A stretch of 64,000 bases of DNA, from the NCBI GenBank assembly GCA_002347485.1, contig DDXM01000037.1, positions 53,876 to 117,875 on the forward strand, written 5' to 3'. Positions 15,060 to 25,028 of the stretch are shown here, in pieces. Under the pieces are notes generated by a model. The model did no database searches, was not told the DNA's origin, and was given only the letters and a program-made list of their open reading frames with translations. How positions within the stretch are numbered: the stretch's first letter is position 1; each line of letters begins with the position of its first letter. A program made the position numbers and the translations under genes. The DNA is from Anaerolineaceae bacterium UBA2260. GTDB lineage: Bacteria > Chloroflexota > Anaerolineae > Anaerolineales > Anaerolineaceae.

Positions 15060-18000
15060 ATGAGAAATAAGCGTCGCTCAAAATCATCTGCACTGATCAA
15101 TTTGGTGAGCATTTTCTTGTTTTTAGCAGGATGGGTTGGTGGAAACCAGGTTCAGGCCGCAGACGCCGTGCGAATCGTTCAGCCACCAGTGGCCTCTGAT
15201 GGGAAATTGGAAATCGTTCAGGGCAACTTGATCCATCTCTCCACCACAACGGGGGAAAAGGTACTCTTTACATTGGGGGTTAAAAACCCGGTTGAATCCA
15301 CGAACTACTCCTGGTCTGTTTTATATCCCCCTGCCTTTGGCGTAACCTCACTCAGTGAATTGGAAGAAGCCGTGACAGGGACTTATTCACCCAATACCGG
15401 CTATAGCGGGCGCGATCATTTTGTGATTGAGGTCCGTGATCAGTCAGGAAATAGCGGGCGGATCGGCGTCGCCATCGAGATCTCCTCTATAGCCAGTAGA
15501 CATGAACCTTTTTTGATTGGTACTGGTGCGTTTTCATTATTCAAGGAGTCAGCTCGTCAAGACGTGCTTCATAATTCCTTTATAGGGTTCAACAACCCAG
15601 GCTCCAGCCAGAAGATACCTTCCATTGATCGATCCACTAAATCTTCCGATGAAATGGGCGATTTCACTGACTTTGAAAAAGTTGAGCTTTCAGAGGGAAG
15701 TGCTATCGAGAGGTTCGTTGTCAACAGCTCAAATACGCCCCCAACATCCTCAATTGAAAATGAAGTCGATCCAAATGCCCCCGCGATTTCAGTCAACACG
15801 GTGCTTCTGACCGAGGTCCCGCGTTTCACATGGGTCTTTGGCTCCGCGGCTGTTTCTGCGGCTATGATCGCCGGGTACTACGACCGCACCGGTTTCCCGG
15901 ATATATATACGGGTCCAACCAATGGAGGGGTGGTCCCTTTGACAGATACCCTATGGGGGAGCTGGATGGATGGGGCGGGTGTGACATATCCCAACAACCC
16001 ATTGGTGGCGAGCAGGAAAGGCGTGGATGGACGCACTACGCGGGGGACGATCAATGATTATTGGGTAGAACACTTCAGCGATCTACCGGACCCTTACCTC
16101 ACCAACAGCTGGACGGAGCATACCTGGGGAGACGCAATTGGTGATTACATGTACACGAGTCAATCGGCGTGGGGCAATCTTGATGGGAATACCACATTTT
16201 ATGGCAGGTCTGAATCGCCATTGCCCTTCACGTGTAATGAGATTGAAGCTGGATACATGGAAGAGGATGGAACTCTCGGCATGAGGCATTTTTACGAAGC
16301 GCGCGGCTATGATGTTGGAGCCTGTTATTTTCAATTCACGGATACTACCTACGCGGGTGGCTTCAGCCTCGAGCAATACAAGGCTGAGATCGACGCGGGG
16401 TTTCCGGTGATGATCCACCTAAGTGGAACAAGCAACCATAGTATTGTGGGGGTGGGGTACGAGGCTGGCACCAATACGATTTACATACACGATGCGTGGT
16501 TGAATTCAGTGAATTCAATGGATTGGGGTGGGTCATACCTGAACTTTACTATGCGCGCGGTCAGCATCGTTCATCCGGGATTGGCTGCGGTACCGGAAAA
16601 TGACGCGATCACCACACCCATCCGGATTACGACCCTGCCTTTTACGAATACCCAGGATACCTCTCTCGCCACCCGCGCAGCGGATGACCCTGCCCTCCTT
16701 GGGTGCGGCGAAGCCGCGGGTAAGGCGAGTGTGTGGTACAGGTACTCACCCATAGCCGATGGCATGCTTGACCTTGATACTTTTGGCAGCGATTATGACA
16801 CGATGATCGGTGTTTGGTCCGGTGCGCCAGGCAGCCTGACCGAGGAAGCCTGTAACGACGATTTTGATGGCCGGCAATCCAAAGTTTTCCTACCGGTTAA
16901 GGGCGGAATTGACTATTACATAGGTATTTCAGAATTCAAAGAACTTTTATCACCGACAACTATTTCTTCCGATAATGCCAACAAGGAAGCGGAAACGGCA
17001 GATCTTACCATCAATAAAGGCGGAATGATGGTTCTGCATGCCAGCGACATGGTCACAACTGTTCCCCTGATGGAAGTCAATCCGCTCACTGATGAGGTCT
17101 GGGGTTATCGCCTGATGCCCTTGAGCGAGGTAACGTTGGCGATTGGCGCATTTTCGACCATCAGGACAGCAGATGCAAATGGCGAAGTGTATTTTGATCT
17201 TAACGGCGTTGTGGATATCATTCCAGGCACGGTTATCACGATCAATGATGGATATGGAAACGGGACACACACTGTAGCGATCCTGGCGTTTACCAGGGTG
17301 AGTGACTATGACAACATGGTTTGGGGGACAGCAGGGTATAACGTGAATCCGATCTATGTTTATGCCTGCAACGATCTATTTTGCGCGCGGGATACCACGG
17401 GAACACCTTTGGGCGATAATCGATGGCTGGCAGATTTTAATGATATTCCTTATGACCTGATGAGTGGAGACCAACTGATCGCAACGGTGCCCGATATTGC
17501 GGGAAATCAGACATTTGTGACCTGGCGAATTTCAGATCCATATATGTTCGTAGATCCTCAAGAGGATATAGTCTATGTATACGATTGGTTCGTAGAGGAA
17601 TCAGATGACCTATTGTACTCACATGTGCTGGAGCTGCGTATAGATGGTACGTTAGTCGAATCACAGCGAACTGACCCAGCCCTGAATGCAGTATTTCCGA
17701 AAATTCCAGTGGATATTGTAACCGGGCAGTTGTTGGAGGTGAGGGAGGACTACAAGATTATTCAACACACGGTGAAGAAACTAAAGATCAAACTGATTGA
17801 TCCGATTACAGACACAATCCAAGGTAAAGCCAGTCCGGGGAGCATTGTGGTTGTTGCAGCCAGTGATGCCGTTAATGAAAATGTTGATTATGTTTCAGTG
17901 ACGACCAACGCGTCTGGGGTCTGGTTGGCTGATTTTTCCGGCAGGGTGGATCTCGCCCCGGGGTCTGTTGTTCAAGCGTATGTATTTGACCAGGATGGTA

Positions 18001-19316
18001 GCGCCACATGGGTCTCCGGTCATTTCCCCGTTCCGGCTTTGAGCGTTGACCCGGGCTTGGATAAGCTCAACGGTTGGGATTGGACCCCGCGTGGAACTGT
18101 AACGGTAGCGATTGGATCTTTCAATGGATCATTCTTCGTGGATCAGTATGGCAGGTTCAGCGCTGACCTGGCCGGGCAGTTCGACATCCAACCAGGGCAG
18201 GCTGTGGTGGTAAGCGATGGATTCACAACAAAAACGCATGTGACCCGACACCTATCCATCAATGCAATCGATGACATAGACGAGATGATTACGGGGAATG
18301 CAGATCCTGACAGCCTGGTGACGGTGGTCGCGTTCGATGAGGTATCGAGTGGAACTGCATTGAGTGTAGGTGCAGATACGTTGGGAAATTGGCAGGCGGA
18401 TTTTTATGGATTGGAGGATCTCACCCGGGAAACCTGGGGTTGGGTGGAGCAGGAGGATGAAGACGGCGATAGGACAGAGATTGGGTTTTCTATTCCCACT
18501 TGGCCAATTTTAAACGCGATCAACCCAACCTTCGCGGTGGTTGGTCAGCCAACCATGACCCTTTATGTAGAGGGAGAAAACTATACCCCAACCTCTGTTG
18601 TCCGAATAGGGGATGTGATTAAGCCAACAATATTTATCAGCAGTCAATTGTTATCTATTGAATTGACGGATGATGAGCTGGCGACGCCTTACGATGTCAA
18701 TATCTCGGTCTTCACGCCTCCCCCCGGTGGCGGGGGCAGCGGGATTGAACGCTTCAGCGTAATCGACATCAGCCCCGCTTACGGCGAGAAATTGACCACT
18801 GACTATGTGATATTTGATTGGGGGTATATCCCTGCACCTGGGTACAAAATCCAGCTTTCCACAACACCTGATTTCAGTACTCTTTTGTTGAACGCGAAAA
18901 CAACAGAACCGTACTTTGCGGATTATGTAACCCCATTAACACGCGGGCAGACATACTACTGGCGAATTCGTCCTCTCGATTATTCTACAATACTACCCTG
19001 GTCCGAACCTATACACTTCTACGCCCGCGACCCCCTCACGACACCTGTGCTGGGCGCGACGGTCGTAAATGGATACTCGGTGACATTGAACTGGTCGCCG
19101 GTGGATGGCGCGGTGAAATACAAGCTACAGGTCGCTAAAGATGATACTTTTGCCAACCTAATCTTCAACGCGCCGGTGCTCAGCCCGGATACAAGCAAAT
19201 TACTCAATCTACCGGAAAAAACCAAAACCTATTACTGGCGGGTACGGGCGATTGATGGGGTAAATAGTAAAAGTGCTTGGTCTGAACCTGGTCAATTTAC
19301 TGTACCGGTTTATTGA
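15060..19316 (+). CDS. Large secreted multidomain protein with a C39-like domain lacking the catalytic Cys
   Basis: 1418 residues with a signal peptide (about 1-33, ending VQA). In order: a cadherin/Ig-like segment (about 35-140); a C39-like papain-fold domain (about 245-505); a pre-peptidase-C-like beta domain (VWYRYSPIADGMLDLDTFGSDYDT, about 555-625); several Ig-like repeats (about 660-1130); an IPT/TIG-like domain (about 1155-1235); two Fn3-like repeats to the end. In the C39-like part FGSAAVSAAMIAGYYDRTG occupies the place where the family usually has FGCSATSAAM. The nucleophile position is Ser262 (codon TCC). The His is kept (H460 in TSNHSIVGVGY), as is IYIHDAW. It is therefore probably a binding protein, or a Ser variant. 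RBS AAGGAG lies at 15045-15050. Confidence 0.8.
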   Translation: MRNKRRSKSSALINLVSIFLFLAGWVGGNQVQAADAVRIVQPPVASDGKLEIVQGNLIHLSTTTGEKVLFTLGVKNPVESTNYSWSVLYPPAFGVTSLSELEEAVTGTYSPNTGYSGRDHFVIEVRDQSGNSGRIGVAIEISSIASRHEPFLIGTGAFSLFKESARQDVLHNSFIGFNNPGSSQKIPSIDRSTKSSDEMGDFTDFEKVELSEGSAIERFVVNSSNTPPTSSIENEVDPNAPAISVNTVLLTEVPRFTWVFGSAAVSAAMIAGYYDRTGFPDIYTGPTNGGVVPLTDTLWGSWMDGAGVTYPNNPLVASRKGVDGRTTRGTINDYWVEHFSDLPDPYLTNSWTEHTWGDAIGDYMYTSQSAWGNLDGNTTFYGRSESPLPFTCNEIEAGYMEEDGTLGMRHFYEARGYDVGACYFQFTDTTYAGGFSLEQYKAEIDAGFPVMIHLSGTSNHSIVGVGYEAGTNTIYIHDAWLNSVNSMDWGGSYLNFTMRAVSIVHPGLAAVPENDAITTPIRITTLPFTNTQDTSLATRAADDPALLGCGEAAGKASVWYRYSPIADGMLDLDTFGSDYDTMIGVWSGAPGSLTEEACNDDFDGRQSKVFLPVKGGIDYYIGISEFKELLSPTTISSDNANKEAETADLTINKGGMMVLHASDMVTTVPLMEVNPLTDEVWGYRLMPLSEVTLAIGAFSTIRTADANGEVYFDLNGVVDIIPGTVITINDGYGNGTHTVAILAFTRVSDYDNMVWGTAGYNVNPIYVYACNDLFCARDTTGTPLGDNRWLADFNDIPYDLMSGDQLIATVPDIAGNQTFVTWRISDPYMFVDPQEDIVYVYDWFVEESDDLLYSHVLELRIDGTLVESQRTDPALNAVFPKIPVDIVTGQLLEVREDYKIIQHTVKKLKIKLIDPITDTIQGKASPGSIVVVAASDAVNENVDYVSVTTNASGVWLADFSGRVDLAPGSVVQAYVFDQDGSATWVSGHFPVPALSVDPGLDKLNGWDWTPRGTVTVAIGSFNGSFFVDQYGRFSADLAGQFDIQPGQAVVVSDGFTTKTHVTRHLSINAIDDIDEMITGNADPDSLVTVVAFDEVSSGTALSVGADTLGNWQADFYGLEDLTRETWGWVEQEDEDGDRTEIGFSIPTWPILNAINPTFAVVGQPTMTLYVEGENYTPTSVVRIGDVIKPTIFISSQLLSIELTDDELATPYDVNISVFTPPPGGGGSGIERFSVIDISPAYGEKLTTDYVIFDWGYIPAPGYKIQLSTTPDFSTLLLNAKTTEPYFADYVTPLTRGQTYYWRIRPLDYSTILPWSEPIHFYARDPLTTPVLGATVVNGYSVTLNWSPVDGAVKYKLQVAKDDTFANLIFNAPVLSPDTSKLLNLPEKTKTYYWRVRAIDGVNSKSAWSEPGQFTVPVY

Positions 19317-19364
19317 GGTAACTTTTCGGGAAAATTTGCCCATAAATTACAATGCTATGAAGAT

Positions 19365-19388
19365 CTTTCGAAAATGCATTTTTGAAAG
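19365..19388. promoter_or_regulatory. 24-bp near-perfect palindrome before acyl-CoA synthetase
   Basis: CTTTCGAAAATGCATTTTTGAAAG is an inverted repeat with one mismatched pair, lying 79 bases before the ATG at 19467. It may be an operator for a dimeric repressor or a terminator of the upstream gene; it lacks a GC-rich stem, so an operator is favoured. Confidence 0.4.
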
Positions 19389-19466
19389 GCTGGTCACAGG
19401 ATTAAATTTGTCAATTTTTAAAAAGTTATCCTAATTATTCGTCGATTTAATCCCAGGAGAGCAGGC

Positions 19467-20996
19467 ATGGAGTTTATGACATTCAATGACATGTTGCGGC
19501 GGGCGGCGTGGCGTTTGCCGGATCACCAGTTCATCTATTGGTCTGACCATAATCGCAGCATCAGCTACGCACAGGGTGAGATGTACGCTACACAGGCTGC
19601 CGGCGCGCTGGCGGAGCTTGGCGTGAAAAAAGGTGATCGGGTGGGCATCTTCGCTCACAATGGGCTTGATTATGTCATTGCCATGTTTGGTATCTGGAAG
19701 CTTGGCGCTATTTCAGCCCATATCAGCGTGCTGCAAAAAGATAACCTTGCTTACTTCATCCAGGACTCCTCACCAAAGGTTCTCATATATACAGGAGACA
19801 TGCACGAGTTCATCGCCCAGGTAAAGGCGAATGACCTTGGGGTTGAGCACTTCATTTGTTTTGATGGGAGGCGTGAGTTCGCGCATGGCTGGGGTGAGCT
19901 GTTGGAAGCTGCACCTCCACCTCCCGCAGTAAAGGTGAGTGACCTCGATGCCGCGCATCTCTCCTATACCTCCGGTTCGTCAGGGCCACCCAAGGGAGCG
20001 CTGCTTGCCCACGGGTACACCGCCCGCGCCACGCACACGATCGCCGAGCGGCTAAATTTATCCAGTGCAGACATTTCACTTGGTGTCACCTCGCTTTCCA
20101 GCTCCTTCCACCTGGTGGCGAACCTGCTGCCGGGTGTCCACCGCGCGATGTCGATTGGCGTACGCAAGGAGTGGAATCCATACGATGCCTGGCAGGAAAT
20201 GGATGACCGCGGGGTCACCTTCTTCGCGGGAAATCCTCTTGTGTTGGGCGATTTGCTCAAAATCTCGCGTGAAAAAGGCGCGAAACCCGTTGGGCTTTCG
20301 CGCTGCATTTCAGGCGGCGCACCCCTGCCGCCAGATGTAAAGCTGGCATTCAGCAATGAATTCGATGTTCACATCGTCGAATCCTACGGTCAATCGGAAC
20401 TGGGTGGTTTTGTTGCGCTCGGTTACCCGCGGCGCGAAGCGGGCAAACGCTTTTACGCCATTGGCCCAGGTCTGCCGGACCGGGAGACCATTGTGGCTGA
20501 TGAATGGGGGAACGAGGTACCTGTTGGTCAACCCGGCGAGTTGCTCATCCGTAATAACGTGATGGTTGGATACTGGAATCTGCCAGAAAAGACTGATAGT
20601 GTGATCCGTGATGGTTGGCTGCACACTGGCGACATGGGCGTGATGGATGAGGAAGGCTATTTCACGTTACTTGGGCGCTGGTCAGAAAGAATCATCATTC
20701 GGGGCAAGGTGATCTTCCCGCGCTACATGGAGGAAGCACTGGTGAAACATCCAACCGTGCATTATTCCGGTGTGATCGCGCGTGAGGATCACGAATCAGG
20801 GCAGATCCCTTTGGGCATCGTTGAGCTTTACCCTGGTCAAACAGTTACACCCTTGGAGTTGCTTGAGCACTGCCATGCCATCCTTGGAGCTGAAAATTCT
20901 CCAAATGAGGTATTGATCATCGAACATATGCCCATGACCCCGACTGGGAAAATCGGCAAGCAGGAGTTGATCCGCTTGTTCGGGAAACCTTACTAG
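19467..20996 (+). CDS. AMP-binding acyl-CoA synthetase
   Basis: 509 residues, the normal length for a fatty-acid or CoA-ligase family member. Motifs are LSYTSGSSGPPKGALLAHG (about 167-185, ATP phosphate loop), VESYGQSELGG (adenine/acyl site), DGWLHTGDMGVMDEEGYFTLLGR (ribose-binding Asp and hinge) and PMTPTGKIGKQEL with the catalytic lysine near the C-terminus. It adenylates a carboxylic acid and transfers it to CoA. The substrate is not determinable. GGAGAG lies nine bases before ATG. It stands alone, flanked by an upstream palindrome and a terminator. It is a different subfamily from the acetyl-CoA-synthetase-like gene at the left edge. Confidence 0.9.
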   Translation: MEFMTFNDMLRRAAWRLPDHQFIYWSDHNRSISYAQGEMYATQAAGALAELGVKKGDRVGIFAHNGLDYVIAMFGIWKLGAISAHISVLQKDNLAYFIQDSSPKVLIYTGDMHEFIAQVKANDLGVEHFICFDGRREFAHGWGELLEAAPPPPAVKVSDLDAAHLSYTSGSSGPPKGALLAHGYTARATHTIAERLNLSSADISLGVTSLSSSFHLVANLLPGVHRAMSIGVRKEWNPYDAWQEMDDRGVTFFAGNPLVLGDLLKISREKGAKPVGLSRCISGGAPLPPDVKLAFSNEFDVHIVESYGQSELGGFVALGYPRREAGKRFYAIGPGLPDRETIVADEWGNEVPVGQPGELLIRNNVMVGYWNLPEKTDSVIRDGWLHTGDMGVMDEEGYFTLLGRWSERIIIRGKVIFPRYMEEALVKHPTVHYSGVIAREDHESGQIPLGIVELYPGQTVTPLELLEHCHAILGAENSPNEVLIIEHMPMTPTGKIGKQELIRLFGKPY

Positions 20997-21004
20997 AAAA
21001 AGAA

Positions 21005-21028
21005 ACTCGCGGATATTTCTCCGCGAGT
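21005..21028 (+). terminator. Hairpin terminator after acyl-CoA synthetase
   Basis: ACTCGCGGA-TATTTC-TCCGCGAGT, a perfect 9-bp stem, follows the stop codon by about 10 bases; the downstream run ATTAATTT is only moderately T-rich. Confidence 0.7.
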
Positions 21029-21122
21029 ATTAATTTAAGAAAATCGGTTACTAAATTTCTGTGATCACGGCGTAGATATGCTTAAGTATCTATTCACCGG
21101 CCCGTTCAGAACGGCGGACTCG

Positions 21123-21707
21123 TTATACGTCCTTGCCAAGCGGAATGAGGCGATCCTCAATGAGGTTGTACTGGTCAGCGCAAGTGGGGCAAAAATAGCG
21201 GTTTTCCTTGAGCCGCTTGAGCTGAATGCCGCACTGGCACATCCAGCCATGCAGGCGGGCAGGGTTGCCGTAGCACAAGCCGTAATCCGGGATATCCCTG
21301 GTCACCACTGCGCCTGCGCCGACAAAGCAATAATTCCCCAGGGTAACCCCGCATATGATCGTCGCGTTCGCCCCGATGGACGCGCCACGCTTCACCAGAG
21401 TGGGGCGGTACTCGTGCTTGCGGTTAACGTGGCTGCGCGGGTTGAACACATTGGTGAAAACCATCGACGGACCCAGGAAGGCGTCGTCTTCGACAGTTAC
21501 CCCGGTATAGATTGAGACATTGTTCTGAATCTTTACGTTGTTGCCGATCACGCAATAGGGAGAGATGAACACGTTCTGCCCGATATTGCAGTTATCACCA
21601 ATTTGGGATGGTGCCATGATATGACAGAAGTGCCAGATCTTGGTTCCTTTGCCGATCCTGGCACCATCATCTATATAACTCGATTCATGAATAAAAAAAT
21701 CATTCAT
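21123..21707 (-). CDS. WbpD/WlbB-like sugar N-acetyltransferase (hexapeptide repeat)
   Basis: 194 residues. A left-handed beta-helix of hexapeptide repeats (IGKGTKIWHFCHIMAPSQIG, VFISPYCVIGNNVKI, GASIGANATIICGVTLG) spans about 18-150, with the active-site-like loop FTNVFNPRSHV. The family (WbpD, WlbB, PglD relatives) acetylates the 3-amino group of UDP-GlcNAc(3N)A using acetyl-CoA. The C-terminal 45 residues add CQCG and CPTC pairs, a likely zinc ribbon. ATG 21707 has GGGGGA upstream. The gene immediately upstream on this strand is only a fragment of the oxidoreductase that normally works in the same pathway, so the pathway is not complete here. Free of the main glycan operon at 1-6 kb. Confidence 0.85.
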   Translation of the reverse strand: MNDFFIHESSYIDDGARIGKGTKIWHFCHIMAPSQIGDNCNIGQNVFISPYCVIGNNVKIQNNVSIYTGVTVEDDAFLGPSMVFTNVFNPRSHVNRKHEYRPTLVKRGASIGANATIICGVTLGNYCFVGAGAVVTRDIPDYGLCYGNPARLHGWMCQCGIQLKRLKENRYFCPTCADQYNLIEDRLIPLGKDV

Positions 21708-21963
21708 TTTTCCCCCATAATGTGTTTAACAATGGAATCGATTTATTACGAAGCCTGTATGGTAGCCGCTGATTCGATGGGCGGTGGCTGTCAACTCCAT
21801 CGTCATCGGTGAAGAACCGGTTATCGATTGTAAACTGATCGAGCGAGCCAGCCGAATCATGAGGGCTCATAGCAGTAGCTAACCAACTGCTTGTAACCCG
21901 GTTACCTTTCAAATGTCTGGGTGCAATGTACTTTATAACACCAATGAGTGCAAAGTTCTTCAT
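21700..21963 (-). pseudogene. Remnant of a WlbA/WbpB-like sugar oxidoreductase
   Basis: The frame reads MKNFALIGVIKYIAPRHLKG, then SPHDSAGSLDQF and RFFTDDDG, before degenerating and stopping after 88 residues. WlbA/WbpB-type UDP-GlcNAcA 3-dehydrogenases begin MKNFALIGxAGYIAPRH(L/M)KAI and continue DxxDSVGIxDxxxPDxxFF, with about 310-340 residues. So this is the first 60 or so residues with small internal losses and nothing of the catalytic domain. It overlaps the start of the acetyltransferase by 8 bases, as the intact gene would. Confidence 0.7.
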
Positions 21964-21978
21964 ATAGTTATCATTCAC

Positions 21979-22312
21979 TTGATTTTATCCCCATCAATTA
22001 ATTATTCACTTGAGAAAAACTTAACAAATTCTTTCGGATAATCTCCTCATGTTTAGAGGATCATCTGGTTGTGAGCCGTGGTGTCAGCTGAAAAAGGTAT
22101 TCAATGGATTTGTTGTCGATGATGATCAGAATTTCTTTCACGAATAATAACCCCGGGGTGAAAAGGAATGGGGGAAAACAAGATATAAATATTATTACGA
22201 ATTTGGATGCGTCTTGTTCAAATATTTTACCACTTTCTAAGGTCAGAAACGCTGTTAACACGCTGTTGAAATTGGCAGTAAATTTCAGCAGCGTTAGGTC
22301 TACTTAAAAAAT
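21979..22312. other. AT-rich intergenic region
   Basis: About 330 bases between two genes of the same strand. Apart from a hairpin at its right end I see no gene or known element. Base composition is clearly lower in GC than the surroundings, consistent with decayed sequence. Confidence 0.5.
22262..22294 (-). terminator. Hairpin after cysN
   Basis: CGCTGCTGAAATT / AATTTCAACAGCG on the minus strand forms a 13-bp stem with one G-T pair and a loop of about 7 bases, 19 bases after the cysN stop codon. There is no long T-run, so it could also act as an mRNA 3'-end stabiliser. Confidence 0.5.
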
Positions 22313-24130
22313 TTATGGGGTAAAGAGCACTCCGCGTTTTTGCAGTAGATGTTTTACCATCACGACGCCCTCATCCAGGCTTTCGCGATCCTTCAGGTGA
22401 ATATCAAATTTGATATCCGTCGTTACCTTGCCACCGACCCACACCACATTAACCATGTCCTTATCGATGACCGTTTCCAGTATATCGAGATCATCCTGGG
22501 TAAATTCGATGGCTGTGACGATGAGCAGCATGCCTGCATCGAGGAAAAGGTGTGAAACCTCTGCAAAACGGCGCACGTGTTCCCGCCAACCACCCGGCGC
22601 GTCATGGCGTTTCAGATCGGCGTTGACGCCGTACAGCAGTGAGCCAATGCCCAGGTAATAAACGAATTTTCCGTCCTTGAACAATTGTTTTTCCAACTTG
22701 CGGGCTAGTGTCTTGCGTCCGGCATGTCGGGTACCGGTGATGACGACGATGGATGAGCGCTGGTTATACATTTCAGCTCGTTGTGCCATCGTCACATCAG
22801 AGGGGATCCATTTTAAGTTGCGTGTATATACGTCCTCACGCAGCTCGGTATCTTCGTCTGTCAGCGCCTCAAGGACGATCCCGCCGCCGCGGATCTCATA
22901 TTCATCCACCAGCACGAAGCGGCTCGTTTCAGGGAAGACTTCGGAGGTATCAAACGAGATTGGATGCGCCAACCGGAAAGTGACTTCAGCCACGTCATGA
23001 TGGCCGATAATGGTGCGGTCATTCTGATTCTTGTAATCGGAAGCATCAATCACCTTGTGGATGGCTTCCACTCGCACCTTTTCGTGTGAGGTACCCAGTT
23101 TGAAAATGTAGTCCTTGCCCATGCTGAGCGGTTGCTTGCCAAGCCAGAAAATGCTGGCGCGCAACCGTGAACTGACAAAAGGCGGAGTATCCTGCACGTG
23201 CGTGGCGATCTGTCCGCGGTTGACATAGATCTGCTCGGCCATGGTAAATCCCACCGACTGGCCAGTCACTCTTGAGGTGATCTTTGGCGTATTGAAGGAC
23301 TCGATGGTTTTAACTTTTGTGCGTTTGCCTGAAGGGTAAAAGACCAATTCGTCGCCAATTTTTAATTGACCACTGGCGATGCTCCCGGCTACGATTCGCC
23401 GTTTGTCTCCGTAATTGTTGAATTTATACACATCCTGCACCGGGATGCGCAATGGCAAATCAACGAGTGGTTTTTCCTTGGAGAAGAGGTCGAGCGCGTC
23501 GAGCACAGTCGGGCCGGTGTGCCAGGCGAGTCGCGGGCTTGGGTTGACCACGCCATCGCCCTCGCGGCCACTGACAGGGATGTAATACATGGGTTGGATG
23601 CCCAAGTCTGCGAGGTAATGCCCGTATTCGTCAACGATGGAGTTGAATACCTCCTCGCTGTAATTCACGAGGTCCATCTTATTGACTACCACCACGATCT
23701 TCTTGATGCCGAGCATACCCAGCAGATAACCATGCCGGCGTGAATTTTCCTGCACGCCTTCCTCGGCATCGATGACCAGGATGGCGGCTTCAGCGTGCGA
23801 AGCACCGGTGACCATATTCTTGATGAATTCAATGTGACCAGGGGCGTCAATGATGATGTAGTTGCGTTTCTTGGACTGGAAGAACACGCGCGCCGAGTCG
23901 ATGGTGATGGACTGCGCCTGTTCATCCTTCAACGCGTCAATCAGGTAGGCAAATTCGAAAGGTTTTCCGCTCTTGAGGGTCTTTTCCCGGATCGCTTCAA
24001 GCTTGCCCTTGGGCAGTGAATTGGTATCCGCCAGCAACCTCCCAATGATGGTGCTCTTGCCATGGTCAACGTGGCCGACCACGACCACGTGCATTTGTTC
24101 CTTCGCGAGGTCCATTCCGTTGTCTGCCAT
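22313..24130 (-). CDS. cysN: Sulfate adenylyltransferase GTPase subunit with degenerate APS-kinase tail
   Basis: 605 residues. Residues about 10-430 are a CysN/EF-Tu-like GTPase: GHVDHGKST (G1), DAPGHIEF (G3) and VNKMDLV (G4), followed by two beta-barrel domains. It couples GTP hydrolysis to ATP + sulfate to APS made by CysD. Residues about 455-605 align with APS kinase ([60 protein letters not shown]) but the key sites are changed. The P-loop GLSGSGKST becomes [13 protein letters not shown](I/V)R becomes LGIGSLLYG, and the FISPFR loop is lost. The tail is therefore predicted inactive. The ATG follows the cysD stop directly. A complete CysC is encoded two genes upstream. Confidence 0.9.
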   Translation of the reverse strand: MADNGMDLAKEQMHVVVVGHVDHGKSTIIGRLLADTNSLPKGKLEAIREKTLKSGKPFEFAYLIDALKDEQAQSITIDSARVFFQSKKRNYIIIDAPGHIEFIKNMVTGASHAEAAILVIDAEEGVQENSRRHGYLLGMLGIKKIVVVVNKMDLVNYSEEVFNSIVDEYGHYLADLGIQPMYYIPVSGREGDGVVNPSPRLAWHTGPTVLDALDLFSKEKPLVDLPLRIPVQDVYKFNNYGDKRRIVAGSIASGQLKIGDELVFYPSGKRTKVKTIESFNTPKITSRVTGQSVGFTMAEQIYVNRGQIATHVQDTPPFVSSRLRASIFWLGKQPLSMGKDYIFKLGTSHEKVRVEAIHKVIDASDYKNQNDRTIIGHHDVAEVTFRLAHPISFDTSEVFPETSRFVLVDEYEIRGGGIVLEALTDEDTELREDVYTRNLKWIPSDVTMAQRAEMYNQRSSIVVITGTRHAGRKTLARKLEKQLFKDGKFVYYLGIGSLLYGVNADLKRHDAPGGWREHVRRFAEVSHLFLDAGMLLIVTAIEFTQDDLDILETVIDKDMVNVVWVGGKVTTDIKFDIHLKDRESLDEGVVMVKHLLQKRGVLFTP

Positions 24131-25012
24131 TTACATGTATCCTTCTCTGCGCAGCGTTTCCAATCCGCCACCGTCGTCCTTGTCTTGCGCACGGCCTGAG
24201 CGCTCGGCGATATTGGCGAACTTGCCCACGCTCAACTCGTCGATGATCTCCTGCACTGTTCGGGCTGTGGACTCAACGGGGAATGTGCACGGGTAGCAGC
24301 CGAGTGAACGGTAGCGTTTCCCGTTTCCTTGGTTGTAATACAGGCTCACAGTAGGGATGTTCTCCGCCTGGATGTATTCCCAGATGTTCAGCTCCGTCCA
24401 ATCAAGCAATGGATGAATGCGCACATTGGTGCCTGGCGCGAAATCTGTCTTGTACTGGTTCCAGAATTCAGGCGGCTGTTCAGCGATATCCCATTCATTC
24501 TGCCGGTCGCGCGGTGAGAAATAACGCTCCTTGGAGCGCGAACCTTCTTCATCAGCACGCGCGCCAACGATAACGCCAGTGAACGGTTCGGGATTGATCT
24601 CTTCCTCGTAGCGGTCGGTATCGTGGTTGAAAATACGGCGCCGGCCTTCACCATTGAGGGTTTGGCGCAGCGCGTCGGTCTTGAGGAGTTTGCAGCAGGT
24701 TAAGCGGTCCACCGCGCCATCCGGGAAGGTACGTTTTGCTTCGAGCGCCTCACGATTCTCCCCGATCACCATGGTCAGTTTCATTTCGCGCACCAGGCGG
24801 TCGCGGTACTCGATCATTTCCGGGATCTTATAATGGGTGTCGATGTGGATCAGGGGGAAGGGGACATGCCCAAAAAAGGCTTTACGTGCCAGCCAAAGCA
24901 ACACGGTGCTGTCCTTACCCATTGACCACAGCATCCCCAGATTTTTAAAATTCGCATAGGCTTCGCGCAGGATATAAACGCTGCGGTACTCGAGTTCTCG
25001 TAAATGATCCAT
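24131..25012 (-). CDS. cysD: Sulfate adenylyltransferase subunit 2
   Basis: 293 residues, normal for CysD. The N-terminal PP-loop is [18 protein letters not shown], close to the E. coli YSxGKDS form. [29 protein letters not shown] and the C-terminal [10 protein letters not shown] and the basic-acidic ending [14 protein letters not shown] are all CysD signatures. It adenylates sulfate with ATP to give APS, driven by the CysN GTPase encoded immediately downstream. It starts 16 bases after cysC. This operon makes APS/PAPS; no APS or PAPS reductase or sulfite reductase is in the window, so assimilation versus sulfation cannot be decided from here. Confidence 0.95.
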   Translation of the reverse strand: MDHLRELEYRSVYILREAYANFKNLGMLWSMGKDSTVLLWLARKAFFGHVPFPLIHIDTHYKIPEMIEYRDRLVREMKLTMVIGENREALEAKRTFPDGAVDRLTCCKLLKTDALRQTLNGEGRRRIFNHDTDRYEEEINPEPFTGVIVGARADEEGSRSKERYFSPRDRQNEWDIAEQPPEFWNQYKTDFAPGTNVRIHPLLDWTELNIWEYIQAENIPTVSLYYNQGNGKRYRSLGCYPCTFPVESTARTVQEIIDELSVGKFANIAERSGRAQDKDDGGGLETLRREGYM

Positions 25013-25028
25013 TGGTAATAGAATTCCC

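Noticed and set aside
22061..22307. Two short overlapping frames in the AT-rich gap after cysN
   Set aside because: No ribosome site, low-complexity content, opposite strands over the same bases.
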